Positions 1 to 7,353 of a DNA stretch of 23,665 nt are shown here, piece after piece. Origin of the DNA: Nitrospira sp. (GTDB taxonomy: Bacteria > Nitrospirota > Nitrospiria > Nitrospirales > Nitrospiraceae). The stretch's first letter is position 1; each line of letters starts with the position of its first letter. The position numbers were made by a program, and so were the translations under genes. The stretch lies in contig JABMDE010000081.1 of NCBI GenBank assembly GCA_015904055.1, positions 6,269 to 29,933 of the forward strand, read 5' to 3'. Below the pieces are notes generated by a model, which saw only the letters and a program-made list of their open reading frames with translations, was not told where the DNA came from and did no database searches.

Positions 1-1322
1 GTGTTGTACTGCCAGTTGACTTTGAATACGGTGTCTTCGATCGGGCGAAAATTGAGGCCCACAGTCAGCCGGTCCAGTTCACGCCGATTCCCGGCGCTAA
101 GGGCCAGCGTGCGGTTATCCGTATCGGTGTCGACTTGCTCCCAACGTAGGGTAAACGTGAAGGTCGACGCTTCAGAGAAGTGGCTGGGGGCCAGTCTTCT
201 CAGTAGTTCCGGCATGAAGTGATAGTTGCCCTGAACATAGTACCCGAACATGCCGGCTGGACCAATGACTGGTGCGGCGGCGGATCGGTTGTTGCTGATT
301 CTTGACAGGGCTGCTTCCCCGATAAGTTCAAAGGGGCCACGCTGAAGAGTCCAGTCCAGTGCATAGATGCTGATCCATCCGGATCCTAATAGTCCTCCCG
401 CCGGTCTGTACTGTCCATGATAGGCGGATCCACCGACTTCAATGCCTAGCATGGGACTGATGGCTACTCGTCCAACGACTGCCTTATTGTCATCCCGGTC
501 TCTGGACACACTTCCACGGGCACCACGAACCCCCAAATCGGTAATAGTGCCGGCTGTCTGGGTCATGCCGTTGACGGCATAGACTTCATAGTCAATCTTT
601 GAAAGCGATGTCGGGTAGATCGTTCCGTAGATGCCGGCGCCGGCTTCGAACCAGGTGCTAGGGATGATAATTCTGGAGACCATCGGCCGATCGACCAGGT
701 CGTTCAAGGGTGAGTCGTGCAGCAAGTTGAACTTGCCGACCGGCATCAGCAAGATACCGCCACGGAGGTTGATGGTTTCATTGACGAGATAGTCCATTTG
801 GGCGAATTCAACCTGGATTGTGCCATCTCCGTGTGGAGAATTTGTCCCTCCGCGTTCAATCTCGATTTCGGTCGCGAATTTCACACGGTCAGTAATATCC
901 GCATAAAGGAACGGTACTAACCGTTGTTGCCCAAAGCTGTTGCGGCTCGGGTTGTCGAGATTCTGGCGGGAGAGGATGTTGTACATGACGTCGGCATAGC
1001 CTCCGACCGTCGCTTTAGGCATGCTGAGAAACGGTTTGGCATAGATCAGTTTGCCAGACCCAGTTGAGCCGAACCCGAGAGGAACCTTCTCTTCTCCCTT
1101 TCGCTCAACCTTGATGTCAGTCATCGGACCAGCCGGCATCGGATATTGGGGAGCCGGCGGCGATGATCGTTCCTGCTGAATTTCACGGGACTCGCGCTCC
1201 TGCGCTTTTCTCAACGCTTCCTCAAGTTTTTTGACTCGTTCCTCCAGGCTCTCCTCTGCGAAGACCGGTGTAACCGACAGCGCAATGATCGAAAGAGCCC
1301 CGAGGAGTAACCGCGTAATCAA
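1..1322 (-). CDS. Outer-membrane beta-barrel (porin-like) protein, copy A, partial at left edge
   Basis: The minus frame is open from a TTG at 1322 to the left edge, so only the last roughly 30 codons are missing by comparison with copy B at 19752-21226. It begins MITRLLLGALSIIALS and has a signal peptide ending near VFA/EE. A short charged coiled-coil follows (EERVKKLEEALRKAQERES), then a long region of alternating strands typical of porins. Conserved blocks shared with copy B include GSTGSGKLIYAKPF, LLHDSPLNDL, DRPMVSR and QGNYHFMP. TTG is chosen because the ATG at 1326 lies in another frame that stops after about 34 codons; GGAGGG precedes both. It lies downstream of a Com-like gene and a Fur-type promoter, so iron-regulated expression is likely. 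The substrate is unknown. No TonB-dependent receptor plug is visible, so a passive or specialised porin is favoured over a siderophore receptor. Confidence 0.75.
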   Translation of the reverse strand, partial: MITRLLLGALSIIALSVTPVFAEESLEERVKKLEEALRKAQERESREIQQERSSPPAPQYPMPAGPMTDIKVERKGEEKVPLGFGSTGSGKLIYAKPFLSMPKATVGGYADVMYNILSRQNLDNPSRNSFGQQRLVPFLYADITDRVKFATEIEIERGGTNSPHGDGTIQVEFAQMDYLVNETINLRGGILLMPVGKFNLLHDSPLNDLVDRPMVSRIIIPSTWFEAGAGIYGTIYPTSLSKIDYEVYAVNGMTQTAGTITDLGVRGARGSVSRDRDDNKAVVGRVAISPMLGIEVGGSAYHGQYRPAGGLLGSGWISIYALDWTLQRGPFELIGEAALSRISNNRSAAAPVIGPAGMFGYYVQGNYHFMPELLRRLAPSHFSEASTFTFTLRWEQVDTDTDNRTLALSAGNRRELDRLTVGLNFRPIEDTVFKVNWQYN

Positions 1323-1348
1323 TCATCGGTACCCTCCCTGGCAAAGTG

Positions 1349-1384
1349 AGATAGTGGTCTGACTCGGGACTCGGCGGTCTCTGG
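1349..1384 (-). promoter_or_regulatory. Conserved leader element between com-like gene and barrel gene, copy A
   Basis: A 36-nt block upstream of the barrel start matches 34 of 36 positions in copy B (21248-21283), although the surrounding leader has diverged. It carries a repeated GAGTC (CGAGTCCCGAGTC on the minus strand) flanked by two AGACC units. A strong AAAGGAGGT lies further upstream, just after the com-like stop. It may be an mRNA regulatory site; the role is not known. Confidence 0.45.
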
Positions 1385-1447
1385 CCTGTGGTTGGTGTAG
1401 AACGAAAGAGAAGGAATGAACCGGGTGTAGTGTTGGCAGACCTCCTT

Positions 1448-1639
1448 TCATGAAGCGACTCCCGCAGTGAGATTGTTCCATCCTTGAATCGAAGAGAAGG
1501 GGATTAAGACGATGCGTTTGCAACGTTTGCATTTGAGTTCTAGTCCTTCGCCGACAACTTTGGCGATCAATTGGCCGCACTCGCAGCGGGTTTCGCCATT
1601 CTGACAGCAGTTTGAGCCCGGGGCATTTGCAGTGACCAT
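1448..1639 (-). CDS. Com-like zinc-ribbon protein, copy A
   Basis: A 63-residue protein with the core RCECGQLIAKVVGEGLELK followed by CKRCKR. This resembles the phage Mu Com family, small zinc-finger proteins that bind mRNA and activate translation of mom. Four cysteines can hold zinc, though the first pair is CxC rather than the usual CxxC in both copies here. The ATG at 1639 is chosen because copy B starts at the same place. It is the first gene after the Fur-box promoter and is followed 125 nt later by the barrel start. By analogy with com-mom it may regulate translation of the downstream barrel mRNA, which is inference. It could equally be a general small zinc-ribbon protein. Confidence 0.7.
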   Translation of the reverse strand: MVTANAPGSNCCQNGETRCECGQLIAKVVGEGLELKCKRCKRIVLIPFSSIQGWNNLTAGVAS

Positions 1640-1665
1640 CTGGCGAAATACTTTTCCAAGTGAAA

Positions 1666-1708
1666 TTGAGAACGATTATTAATATCTCATGAAATCATCC
1701 ATTGTCAA
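1666..1708 (-). promoter_or_regulatory. Fur-type box over a sigma70-like promoter, copy A
   Basis: Positions 1667-1689 form an imperfect AT-rich palindrome (TGAGA...TCTCA) matching 14 of 19 bases of the classical Fur consensus. On the minus strand a perfect TTGACA (1703-1708) stands 18 bp from TATTAA, which falls inside the palindrome. Bound repressor would cover the -10 of the com-barrel transcript. The 29 bp at 1661-1689 are identical at 21561-21589, with the same spacing to TTGACA, while neighbouring bases differ. Confidence 0.75.
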
Positions 1709-1756
1709 GTGCGTGGTCGCTGCTTGCTGATTGATGCAATCCTCCGTGCGGGGCTC

Positions 1757-1762
1757 TATAAT
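1757..1762 (+). promoter_or_regulatory. Probable -10 box of apbE, copy A
   Basis: A perfect TATAAT lies about 40 bp before the preferred apbE start, inside a conserved CTCTATAATTTCCTTC stretch also found before apbE copy B. No good -35 is visible at 17 bp. Transcription from here would begin after the longest possible apbE start codon at 1709, which argues for a later start. Confidence 0.5.
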
Positions 1763-1801
1763 TTCCTTCCATCGATGAGTGAATGGGGGCACCGTACAAG
1801 T

Positions 1802-2842
1802 ATGTGCAAGTTAGTCATCGTGGCAGGCAAGTTTTTTCATGCAGGTACACTTTTTCTTCTTCTTATTAGTGTGGTGATGACAGGCTGTGCCGGAGCAATG
1901 TCTCTTTCTCGCAATGCGGTGGTAAAGCGAGCCCAAGTGCAAATGGGGACGCTGGTGACGATTACAGCCGTGGCCCCTGATCTGGAAGCAGGACACAAGG
2001 CAATCCAGGCAGGGTTCAATGAGATCAAGAGGCTTGAACGATTATTGAGTACGTGGATTCCAGAGAGCGAGCTGTCGCAGGTGAATGCTGAAGCCGGTCG
2101 CCGGCCGGTGACCGTGAGCCGGGAGACCGTGGATCTGGTGGCTCGATCGATGGGGATGGCGAGACTGACGGAGGGAGGATTCAATATCGCAGTGGGGCCC
2201 GCGGTTGAAGCCTGGAGTGTAACTGAACGGCAACATATTCCTAGCGATGACGAGCTGCAACGGTTGAAAGTACTCGTTGATATGGACGCTATTCAGATCG
2301 ATATGGCACGACAGACTATTTCCCTTTTGCATAAGGGGATGAAGATCGATGTGGGCGGGATTGGAAAAGGGTACGCGGCGGATCGGGCTGTAGAGGAAAT
2401 GAAAAAGGCCGGTGCACAGGGAGGCGTTGTTGCGTTGTCGGGAGATATCAAAACCTTCGGGGTGTTTCCGGATGCTGCCGGTTTTCCTGTCGGGATCAAG
2501 CATCCACGGAAAGAAGGCGCGGTCATTGCCGTGATTGATTTGCAGGATGAAGCCATCTCAACGGCGGGGGATTATGAACGGTTTTTTGAACGAGATGGAG
2601 TCCGCTATCATCATATTCTTGACCCACAGACCTTACGGCCTGCGCGTGCGTGCCAGAGTGTGACGGTGATCGGAAGAGAGGGCGTGCTTGTGGATGGCCT
2701 TGATACCGGGATCTTCGTCTTAGGGCCTGAACGAGGGATGGCGCTGATCGAACGGCTTGCGGGGGTTGAAGCGATCATCATCGACAATCAGGGCACCATG
2801 ACCCTGTCGTCTGGGCTTCGGTCCAGACTGCGTGCGCCATGA
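1802..2842 (+). CDS. apbE: FAD:protein FMN transferase, ApbE family lipoprotein, copy A
   Basis: ApbE enzymes take FMN from FAD and attach it covalently to Ser/Thr in extracytoplasmic proteins such as NqrC, RnfG and FMN-binding-domain proteins. The protein has a lipoprotein signal ending LISVVMTGC. The family blocks are MGTLVTITAV, LLSTWIPESELSQVN, IDVGGIGKGYAADRA, VVALSGDIKTFG, HHILDPQTLRPA and the metal-site region VDGLDTGIFVLG. That last block reads DGLDTG where many family members have DALATA. At about 346 residues the length is normal. The start at 1802 (MCKLVIVAGK) is preferred because ATG is conserved there in copy B and it lies after the TATAAT; ATGs at 1709 and 1775 are possible. It is divergent from the com-barrel genes and convergent with tonB. 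A substrate candidate lies at 18555-19229. Confidence 0.93.
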   Translation: MCKLVIVAGKFFHAGTLFLLLISVVMTGCAGAMSLSRNAVVKRAQVQMGTLVTITAVAPDLEAGHKAIQAGFNEIKRLERLLSTWIPESELSQVNAEAGRRPVTVSRETVDLVARSMGMARLTEGGFNIAVGPAVEAWSVTERQHIPSDDELQRLKVLVDMDAIQIDMARQTISLLHKGMKIDVGGIGKGYAADRAVEEMKKAGAQGGVVALSGDIKTFGVFPDAAGFPVGIKHPRKEGAVIAVIDLQDEAISTAGDYERFFERDGVRYHHILDPQTLRPARACQSVTVIGREGVLVDGLDTGIFVLGPERGMALIERLAGVEAIIIDNQGTMTLSSGLRSRLRAP

Positions 2843-2863
2843 GCCGTCGCGCGACGACGGTGG

Positions 2864-3709
2864 CTACCGCGCTGTTTTAAGATCGTAGATGATTGAGAAC
2901 TTCACCGGCATGTGAGGCCGTTCCAGCGGGTGTGAGAGCATAATGGGCGGGCCTTTTCTGACGTCTTCCACAGCGACTTGATCGAGCATCGCGTTCCCGG
3001 AGCTCTTGGCGACACGCACGTCGCTCAAGACGCCATCCTCATGCAGCACTGCCGTTAACGTAACTTTCCCCTGAATCCCCTCGGTTCGCAACATGGCCGG
3101 ATAGCGTTTGTCGAGATCCTCGATCCATTTGGCCATAAGTTCCGAGAGCCATCCGTAATCGGGCTTGATGGGCTTGAACTGTTCGGCGTGAGAGTTGGTA
3201 GCGAGTTGTGGTCCGGGAGAGGGGTCCACTTGTTGATGTGTCGGTATGTCTGGAGTGATGGGTGGTGAATCAAGTTGAGTGGGAGATACCGGGTGAGTAG
3301 GTGCTGCAGCCGTGTGCTGAGTCGATGGGACGGTATACGATGATGCGGTGGACACAGGCGGTGGCGGTTCAATCGAAGGGGCGAGTGTCGTCGCGGTCTC
3401 TCCCGGCTCCGGCTTTGGTAGAGCCGGTTGTGCAGGAGGGAGGTCTGTCGCCGGGTGTGTGGGTGTCGGCGGTACGGAAGGTGACACCCGCCGTGCCATG
3501 GCTGTTTCATGCGGTGATGGAGTGGTCATCGGCGAGGAGGCGGTCATCGCCACATCCCATGTGAATGGTTCTGCCTGGGGTGCCAATCGCAAGCTCTGTA
3601 AGAAAAAGACGACGCCGATGGCCACACCGCCATGCAGCAGACAGGAAACAACCCAGCCTGTAGTTTCAGGGGTTGTTCGATCGATCGGATGCCGTCGAGT
3701 CGCGATCAT
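2864..3709 (-). CDS. tonB: TonB energy-transducing protein, copy A
   Basis: TonB spans the periplasm and passes proton-motive energy from ExbB/ExbD to outer-membrane transporters. This 281-residue protein has one N-terminal membrane segment (about residues 18-40) with the SxxxH motif (S22, H26). A long Pro/Thr-rich periplasmic spacer follows (about 55-170). The C-terminal TonB domain runs from about 190 to 281, with ELMAKWIEDLDKRYP, GKVTLTAVLHEDG and SSGNAMLDQVAVEDVRK. The start ATG overlaps the exbD stop as ATGA, so the order is exbB-exbD-tonB with coupled translation. Its stop lies 21 bp from the convergent apbE stop. The C-terminal third is almost identical to copy B, while the spacer and membrane segment differ more. 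Confidence 0.92.
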   Translation of the reverse strand: MIATRRHPIDRTTPETTGWVVSCLLHGGVAIGVVFFLQSLRLAPQAEPFTWDVAMTASSPMTTPSPHETAMARRVSPSVPPTPTHPATDLPPAQPALPKPEPGETATTLAPSIEPPPPVSTASSYTVPSTQHTAAAPTHPVSPTQLDSPPITPDIPTHQQVDPSPGPQLATNSHAEQFKPIKPDYGWLSELMAKWIEDLDKRYPAMLRTEGIQGKVTLTAVLHEDGVLSDVRVAKSSGNAMLDQVAVEDVRKGPPIMLSHPLERPHMPVKFSIIYDLKTAR

Positions 3710-4083
3710 GGCAGACGGATTACCTCAAGACTGACTTGCTGAAACCCAAGGCCGCGGATGTCATCGACCAGGGCGACGAACTTTTCCAGCAATGTGACTT
3801 TGTCCGCACGGACGACCACGGCGGACTCACGAGATTCAGCCATCAGTGTAGAGGGGAGCCCTCCGTCGGGGATGGGTTTGTCGTTGACGAACAGGTTGCC
3901 CTCCGATGTGAGCGTAATGATGATGGGAACGTCCTTCCGGTCGCTGACGGTTTTGGCCTTCGCCAAATTCACGGGAATCTGCCCCGTACTGATGAATGTG
4001 GCCGTCGTCAGGACGATGACCAGCAAGACGAGCATCACATCCACGAGCGGAATGACATTGATCTGATCAATGTCCTGTTTCAT
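3706..4083 (-). CDS. exbD: Biopolymer transport protein ExbD, copy A
   Basis: A 125-residue inner-membrane protein of the TonB energising complex. A single membrane segment (about residues 9-30, INVIPLVDVMLVLLVIVLT) carries the essential proton-path Asp at D15. The periplasmic domain follows, with IPVNLAKAK, DVPIIITLTSEGNLFVNDKP and VVVRADK typical of ExbD. It overlaps the exbB 3' end by 17 bp and tonB by 4 bp, showing a tightly coupled operon. The C-terminal residues match the copy cut off at the right edge. Confidence 0.93.
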   Translation of the reverse strand: MKQDIDQINVIPLVDVMLVLLVIVLTTATFISTGQIPVNLAKAKTVSDRKDVPIIITLTSEGNLFVNDKPIPDGGLPSTLMAESRESAVVVRADKVTLLEKFVALVDDIRGLGFQQVSLEVIRLP

Positions 4084-4498
4084 GTTGTGCCTTGTATTGG
4101 GTCAAAAGTTCAGCAACACGACGCCGAAGCACATTGTTCATGACGACGCAGGGAATGGCGACCATCAAGCCAACGGCTGTGGCTTTCAATGCCAGGCTCA
4201 AGCCGATCATAATGGTATTGACGGCCATCGTACCGGACGTCCCCATCGTGTGAAAGGTTAACATGATACCAAGGACAGTGCCGAGGAGGCCAATGTAGGG
4301 CGCATTGGCGGCGACGGTCCCAATGATCACAAGACGTCTAGTGAGCGTGATCTCCAGCAGTTGCGCGTTGGGGTACTGGCTCAGGTCCACCCGTCGATAG
4401 AAAAGCCAGCGTTCCACGGCGACCGCGACCGACCAGAGGCTCAGAACCAGGAGGAGGCCAATCACCCCGTAATCAACCGCGTGTTTCAGCGCGTCCAT
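4067..4498 (-). CDS. exbB: Biopolymer transport protein ExbB/TolQ-like
   Basis: A 143-residue MotA/TolQ/ExbB proton-channel protein. It has an N-terminal membrane segment (GVIGLLLVLSLWSVAVAVE) and two more in the conserved core: ANAPYIGLLGTVLGIMLTFH and LSLALKATAVGLMVAIPCVVMNN. It is short compared with E. coli ExbB but normal for compact forms. The start has an AAGGAG ribosome site five bases upstream. It opens the exbB-exbD-tonB operon; the 117 bp upstream before the ABC ATPase stop show no clear promoter or Fur box. Confidence 0.9.
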   Translation of the reverse strand: MDALKHAVDYGVIGLLLVLSLWSVAVAVERWLFYRRVDLSQYPNAQLLEITLTRRLVIIGTVAANAPYIGLLGTVLGIMLTFHTMGTSGTMAVNTIMIGLSLALKATAVGLMVAIPCVVMNNVLRRRVAELLTQYKAQHETGH

Positions 4499-4615
4499 TG
4501 TGACTCCTTACATTCCTATTCTGGAGGTGTGACCCATGCTGGCGAGAAAGCCGGAGATTGGTTCATCAATGCCAGATTGCAGGGAATCCTGTCAATCCGT
4601 CAGCGCACGGGCACG

Positions 4616-5746
4616 TTATGCTCGATCAGGGAATTGGCCGGCTCGAAACAATACGGTATGTGTCGCGGATACACGAAGCTCAACGGCCGTTCCTTCCTGA
4701 TAAACACTGGTTGAGCTTTCGCTGCTGTGGACGATTTGGCCGGAGCTCAGCCGGACCGTATACAGATTTTCTGAGCCTCGAAACTGCCGGGCGACGATAC
4801 GGGGCCCAGCCGAGTTGTTCGGGAGAAGGTGAATATCGTCGGGACGAATCATCACGACCACGGGGGTGTTGTCTTCTGCAGCCAGTGTGTTGGGAAAAGT
4901 TCCCAATTCGGTATGGACCATGCCTTGTTGGACATGTCCAGTGATAAAGTCGGCCTGCCCGACGAAGTCGGCGACGAACGGCGTCGAAGGGAGGTGGTAG
5001 ATGATTTCCGGCGAATCCATCTGTTCAAGCACACCATGGTTTAGCACGGCAATCCGGTCGGCCATGGCAAAGGCCTCGTCATGGTCGTGGGTGACCAAGA
5101 TGGTCGTCGTTTTCATCCGGCGCAACAGCGTATGGAGTTCTTGGCGCATGCGGCCGGCCATATCGGGGTCGAGGTTACTGAACGGTTCATCCAGCAACAG
5201 CACGACCGGATTTTGTGCCAACGCCCGAGCCAACGCTACGCGCTGCTGCTGCCCGCCTGATAGCTCGTGCGGATAGCGCCGCTCGAATCCCTCCAAGCCA
5301 GTCAGCCGCAACATCTCGTGAACCCGGTTGTCCCGATCCGATCGGGACAGGTGGCTAAGTCCGAAGGCGATGTTGCCGACGACGCGGAGGTGGGGGAACA
5401 GGGCATATTCCTGGAAGACCATGCCGACATGCCGATCTTCAGTAGGGACCGTGTCTGAGGGAGTAGAGACTTGCCGGCCTGACAGGAAGATTTCTCCGGA
5501 CCTCACCGGCTCAAAGCCCGCGATGGCCCGTAGCACGGTGGTTTTGCCGCAGCCCGATGGCCCGAGCAGGCAGAGGATTTCCCCTTCCTGCGCGGAAAAT
5601 GAAATATCGCGAATAGCCGGGCGGTGCGGATCGTAGGCACAGGACACCGAGCGCAGTTCTAAAATAGGAGTTGCCGGTGCGCACAGATCGACTTGACGGT
5701 CGAGCCGGTTGGTTTCTGCAGGGGGCAGATGTGATTCAGTCGTCAT
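4616..5746 (-). CDS. fbpC: Ferric iron ABC transporter ATP-binding protein (FbpC-like)
   Basis: The cytoplasmic ATPase of the importer encoded with the next two genes. It has Walker A GPSGCGKT (about 62-69), a Q-loop in VFQEYALFP, signature LSGGQQQR (about 162-169), Walker B LLLDEPFSNLDP (about 183-194), the H-loop His in VTHDHDEA (H220), and a C-terminal TOBE-like regulatory domain to residue 376. The 25-30 residue N-terminal extension before the ATPase fold is unusual. The gene follows the permease by 8 bp and is the last gene of the operon. FbpC, AfuC, PotA and CysA ATPases are similar; ferric iron is preferred because of the partner binding protein and the Fur box. Confidence 0.88.
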   Translation of the reverse strand: MTTESHLPPAETNRLDRQVDLCAPATPILELRSVSCAYDPHRPAIRDISFSAQEGEILCLLGPSGCGKTTVLRAIAGFEPVRSGEIFLSGRQVSTPSDTVPTEDRHVGMVFQEYALFPHLRVVGNIAFGLSHLSRSDRDNRVHEMLRLTGLEGFERRYPHELSGGQQQRVALARALAQNPVVLLLDEPFSNLDPDMAGRMRQELHTLLRRMKTTTILVTHDHDEAFAMADRIAVLNHGVLEQMDSPEIIYHLPSTPFVADFVGQADFITGHVQQGMVHTELGTFPNTLAAEDNTPVVVMIRPDDIHLLPNNSAGPRIVARQFRGSENLYTVRLSSGQIVHSSESSTSVYQEGTAVELRVSATHTVLFRAGQFPDRA

Positions 5747-5754
5747 CGTTCACC

Positions 5755-7338
5755 CTAGGCCGCCCGCCAATCTCGCGACAACAAGAGTGCTAATGCAGGT
5801 AAACCCACCAACACGATCAGCAGTGCGGAGGGAGCCGCCAGTTGATAGTATTCTTCGCTCGCTTCCAGCCACACACGGATTGCCAGTGTGTCAAAACCTA
5901 CGGGACGCAGGAGCAGTGTAGCTGGCAACTCCTTCATCGTTTGCAGAAACATCAGGACCCAGGCGGCAATAAAGCCATTGCGGATGAGCGGAAGCGTCAC
6001 ACGGCGCCAGGTTGTCTGAACACCGAGCCCCAATGTGCGGGCCGCCTCTTCAAGATTGGGCGTAATCTGCTGGAGTGCTGGTTCGAGCGATTGAAGCCCG
6101 GCAGGGAGAAAATGCAGTACATAGGCGACGATCAAGACGACCGCCGTACCATAAACGAACGGCATCAGTTTGAGGCACAGCACTAAGACGGCCAGGGCTG
6201 CAACTGGTCCGGGGAGTACATATCCGGCGTACGCCGCCTGCAGGCAGCCCAGATTGAGCCAGGTCGGCTTCCGGCTCGCGAGATAGGCCAGCGGAAGGCC
6301 GATCAGGACGCCTGCCGTAGCGGCAAGGGCTGAAAGGAATGCGCTATTCCAGACAAAGCCGACGAAGCGGGCATCCAAAATTGCCAGCGCTTCCGGAGAC
6401 AGGCTCCATTGCACGAGCAAGTAGAAAGGAACACCGAAGGCTGCACCGAGGATGGCGGAAAGATATGCGGTAAAGGCCGCAGTCTTGAGCCAGTCGCACT
6501 CGATACGCAGTGGTGCGCGGTAGCGGCCCGTGGTTTGGTGGAATCGGCTCTTATGGCGAAACCAACGCTCGGTTAGCAAGAAGACCAGGGCGAGTATCAC
6601 CAGCAGGATACTCAGAATGCTGGCGGCGGTGTTGTCGGATCGTCCGGTCATTTGCTGGAAGACGGCATAGGTCAGCGTTTGGTAGCGTAAGAGAGAGACG
6701 GCGCCGAAATCAGAAACTACGTAGAGAATCACTAACGCCGTTCCCGCTACGATTGAAGGGCGAAGCAGCGGCAGGGTGACACGGAGCATTGTGCGCACGC
6801 GGGAAGCGCCGCATGTACGGGCCACTTCTTCGAACGACACGTTTAAACTCAAGAGCGCGCTGCGGGTCAGGAGATAGACGAACGGGAAGGTATCAAGTGC
6901 CATCACCAGCGTGGCGCCCCAGAAACTCTGTGGCGAGAAGATTCTGGACTGAGGTCCGGCTAAGACTTGCCAGAGGTGTTCCACCGGCCCGCCAAATCCC
7001 AACAGATAGTTGTACACGTAGGCCAACACATAGGTCGGCATCGCCAGCGGCAGCACGAGGGCGATTTCCCAAAGCCGGCGCCCATGAAAATCGAATCGTG
7101 TGACGATCCAGGCAGTCGAGACTCCTAACAGGAGGGTTAGAACGGCTACGGTTCCAGCCAGGGCTACGGTGTTGGTCAATAGCTCCGGGATGCGCGTGGT
7201 CCACAGGCGTTGCCACACCGCGAGGTCGGCCGATATGGCCAGCCCAGTGACATAGCCCAGCGGCAGAAGAATAAGTATCGCACTGCCCAGCACGGCCAAC
7301 TGGAGAGGGACTGTCGCATGGAGCCGTAGATTGGTCAC
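5755..7338 (-). CDS. fbpB: Ferric iron ABC transporter permease (FbpB-like, fused two-domain)
   Basis: A 527-residue inner-membrane permease made of two tandem binding-protein-dependent transport domains, as in FbpB/SfuB. Each half has about six membrane helices and an EAA-type loop that contacts the ATPase. The loops are EEVARTCGASRVRTMLRVTLP in the first half and EEAARTLGLGVQTTWRRVTLP in the second, near the C-terminus. The start is GTG at 7338 (MTNLRLHATVP), 15 bp after the binding-protein stop. Spacing on both sides fits a single transcript: binding protein, permease, ATPase. Confidence 0.9.
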   Translation of the reverse strand: MTNLRLHATVPLQLAVLGSAILILLPLGYVTGLAISADLAVWQRLWTTRIPELLTNTVALAGTVAVLTLLLGVSTAWIVTRFDFHGRRLWEIALVLPLAMPTYVLAYVYNYLLGFGGPVEHLWQVLAGPQSRIFSPQSFWGATLVMALDTFPFVYLLTRSALLSLNVSFEEVARTCGASRVRTMLRVTLPLLRPSIVAGTALVILYVVSDFGAVSLLRYQTLTYAVFQQMTGRSDNTAASILSILLVILALVFLLTERWFRHKSRFHQTTGRYRAPLRIECDWLKTAAFTAYLSAILGAAFGVPFYLLVQWSLSPEALAILDARFVGFVWNSAFLSALAATAGVLIGLPLAYLASRKPTWLNLGCLQAAYAGYVLPGPVAALAVLVLCLKLMPFVYGTAVVLIVAYVLHFLPAGLQSLEPALQQITPNLEEAARTLGLGVQTTWRRVTLPLIRNGFIAAWVLMFLQTMKELPATLLLRPVGFDTLAIRVWLEASEEYYQLAAPSALLIVLVGLPALALLLSRDWRAA

Positions 7339-7353
7339 AAGCAGGCTCGTGTG

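Larger units (their letters stand above)
1..3745. repeat. Direct repeat block A (barrel-com-apbE-tonB-exbD)
   Basis: This segment recurs in the same order and orientation at about 19790-23665, offset by roughly 19.9 kb. Similarity is very high from the apbE core to the tonB 3' end. It is moderate in com and the regulatory region, and low (protein level only) in the barrel gene. Block A continues into exbB; block B runs off the right edge inside exbD. Confidence 0.9.

Noticed and set aside
1323..1580. An 85-codon minus-strand frame overlapping the com-like gene, with a same-length counterpart at 21223-21480; both stop at the barrel ATG as ATGA.
   Set aside because: No ribosome site (GTG in one copy, ATG in the other), most of its conservation is explained by the com-like frame, and the part beyond com is poorly conserved. 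Some coupling role cannot be excluded.
2843..2863. Inverted repeat CCGTCG/CGACGG between apbE and tonB copy A as a bidirectional terminator.
   Set aside because: The stem is short, no T-run is present on either strand, and it is not kept in copy B.
3348..3734. Long plus-strand frame rich in Gly/Val opposite tonB.
   Set aside because: It is the antisense shadow of the Pro-rich TonB spacer; a similar shadow occurs opposite copy B.
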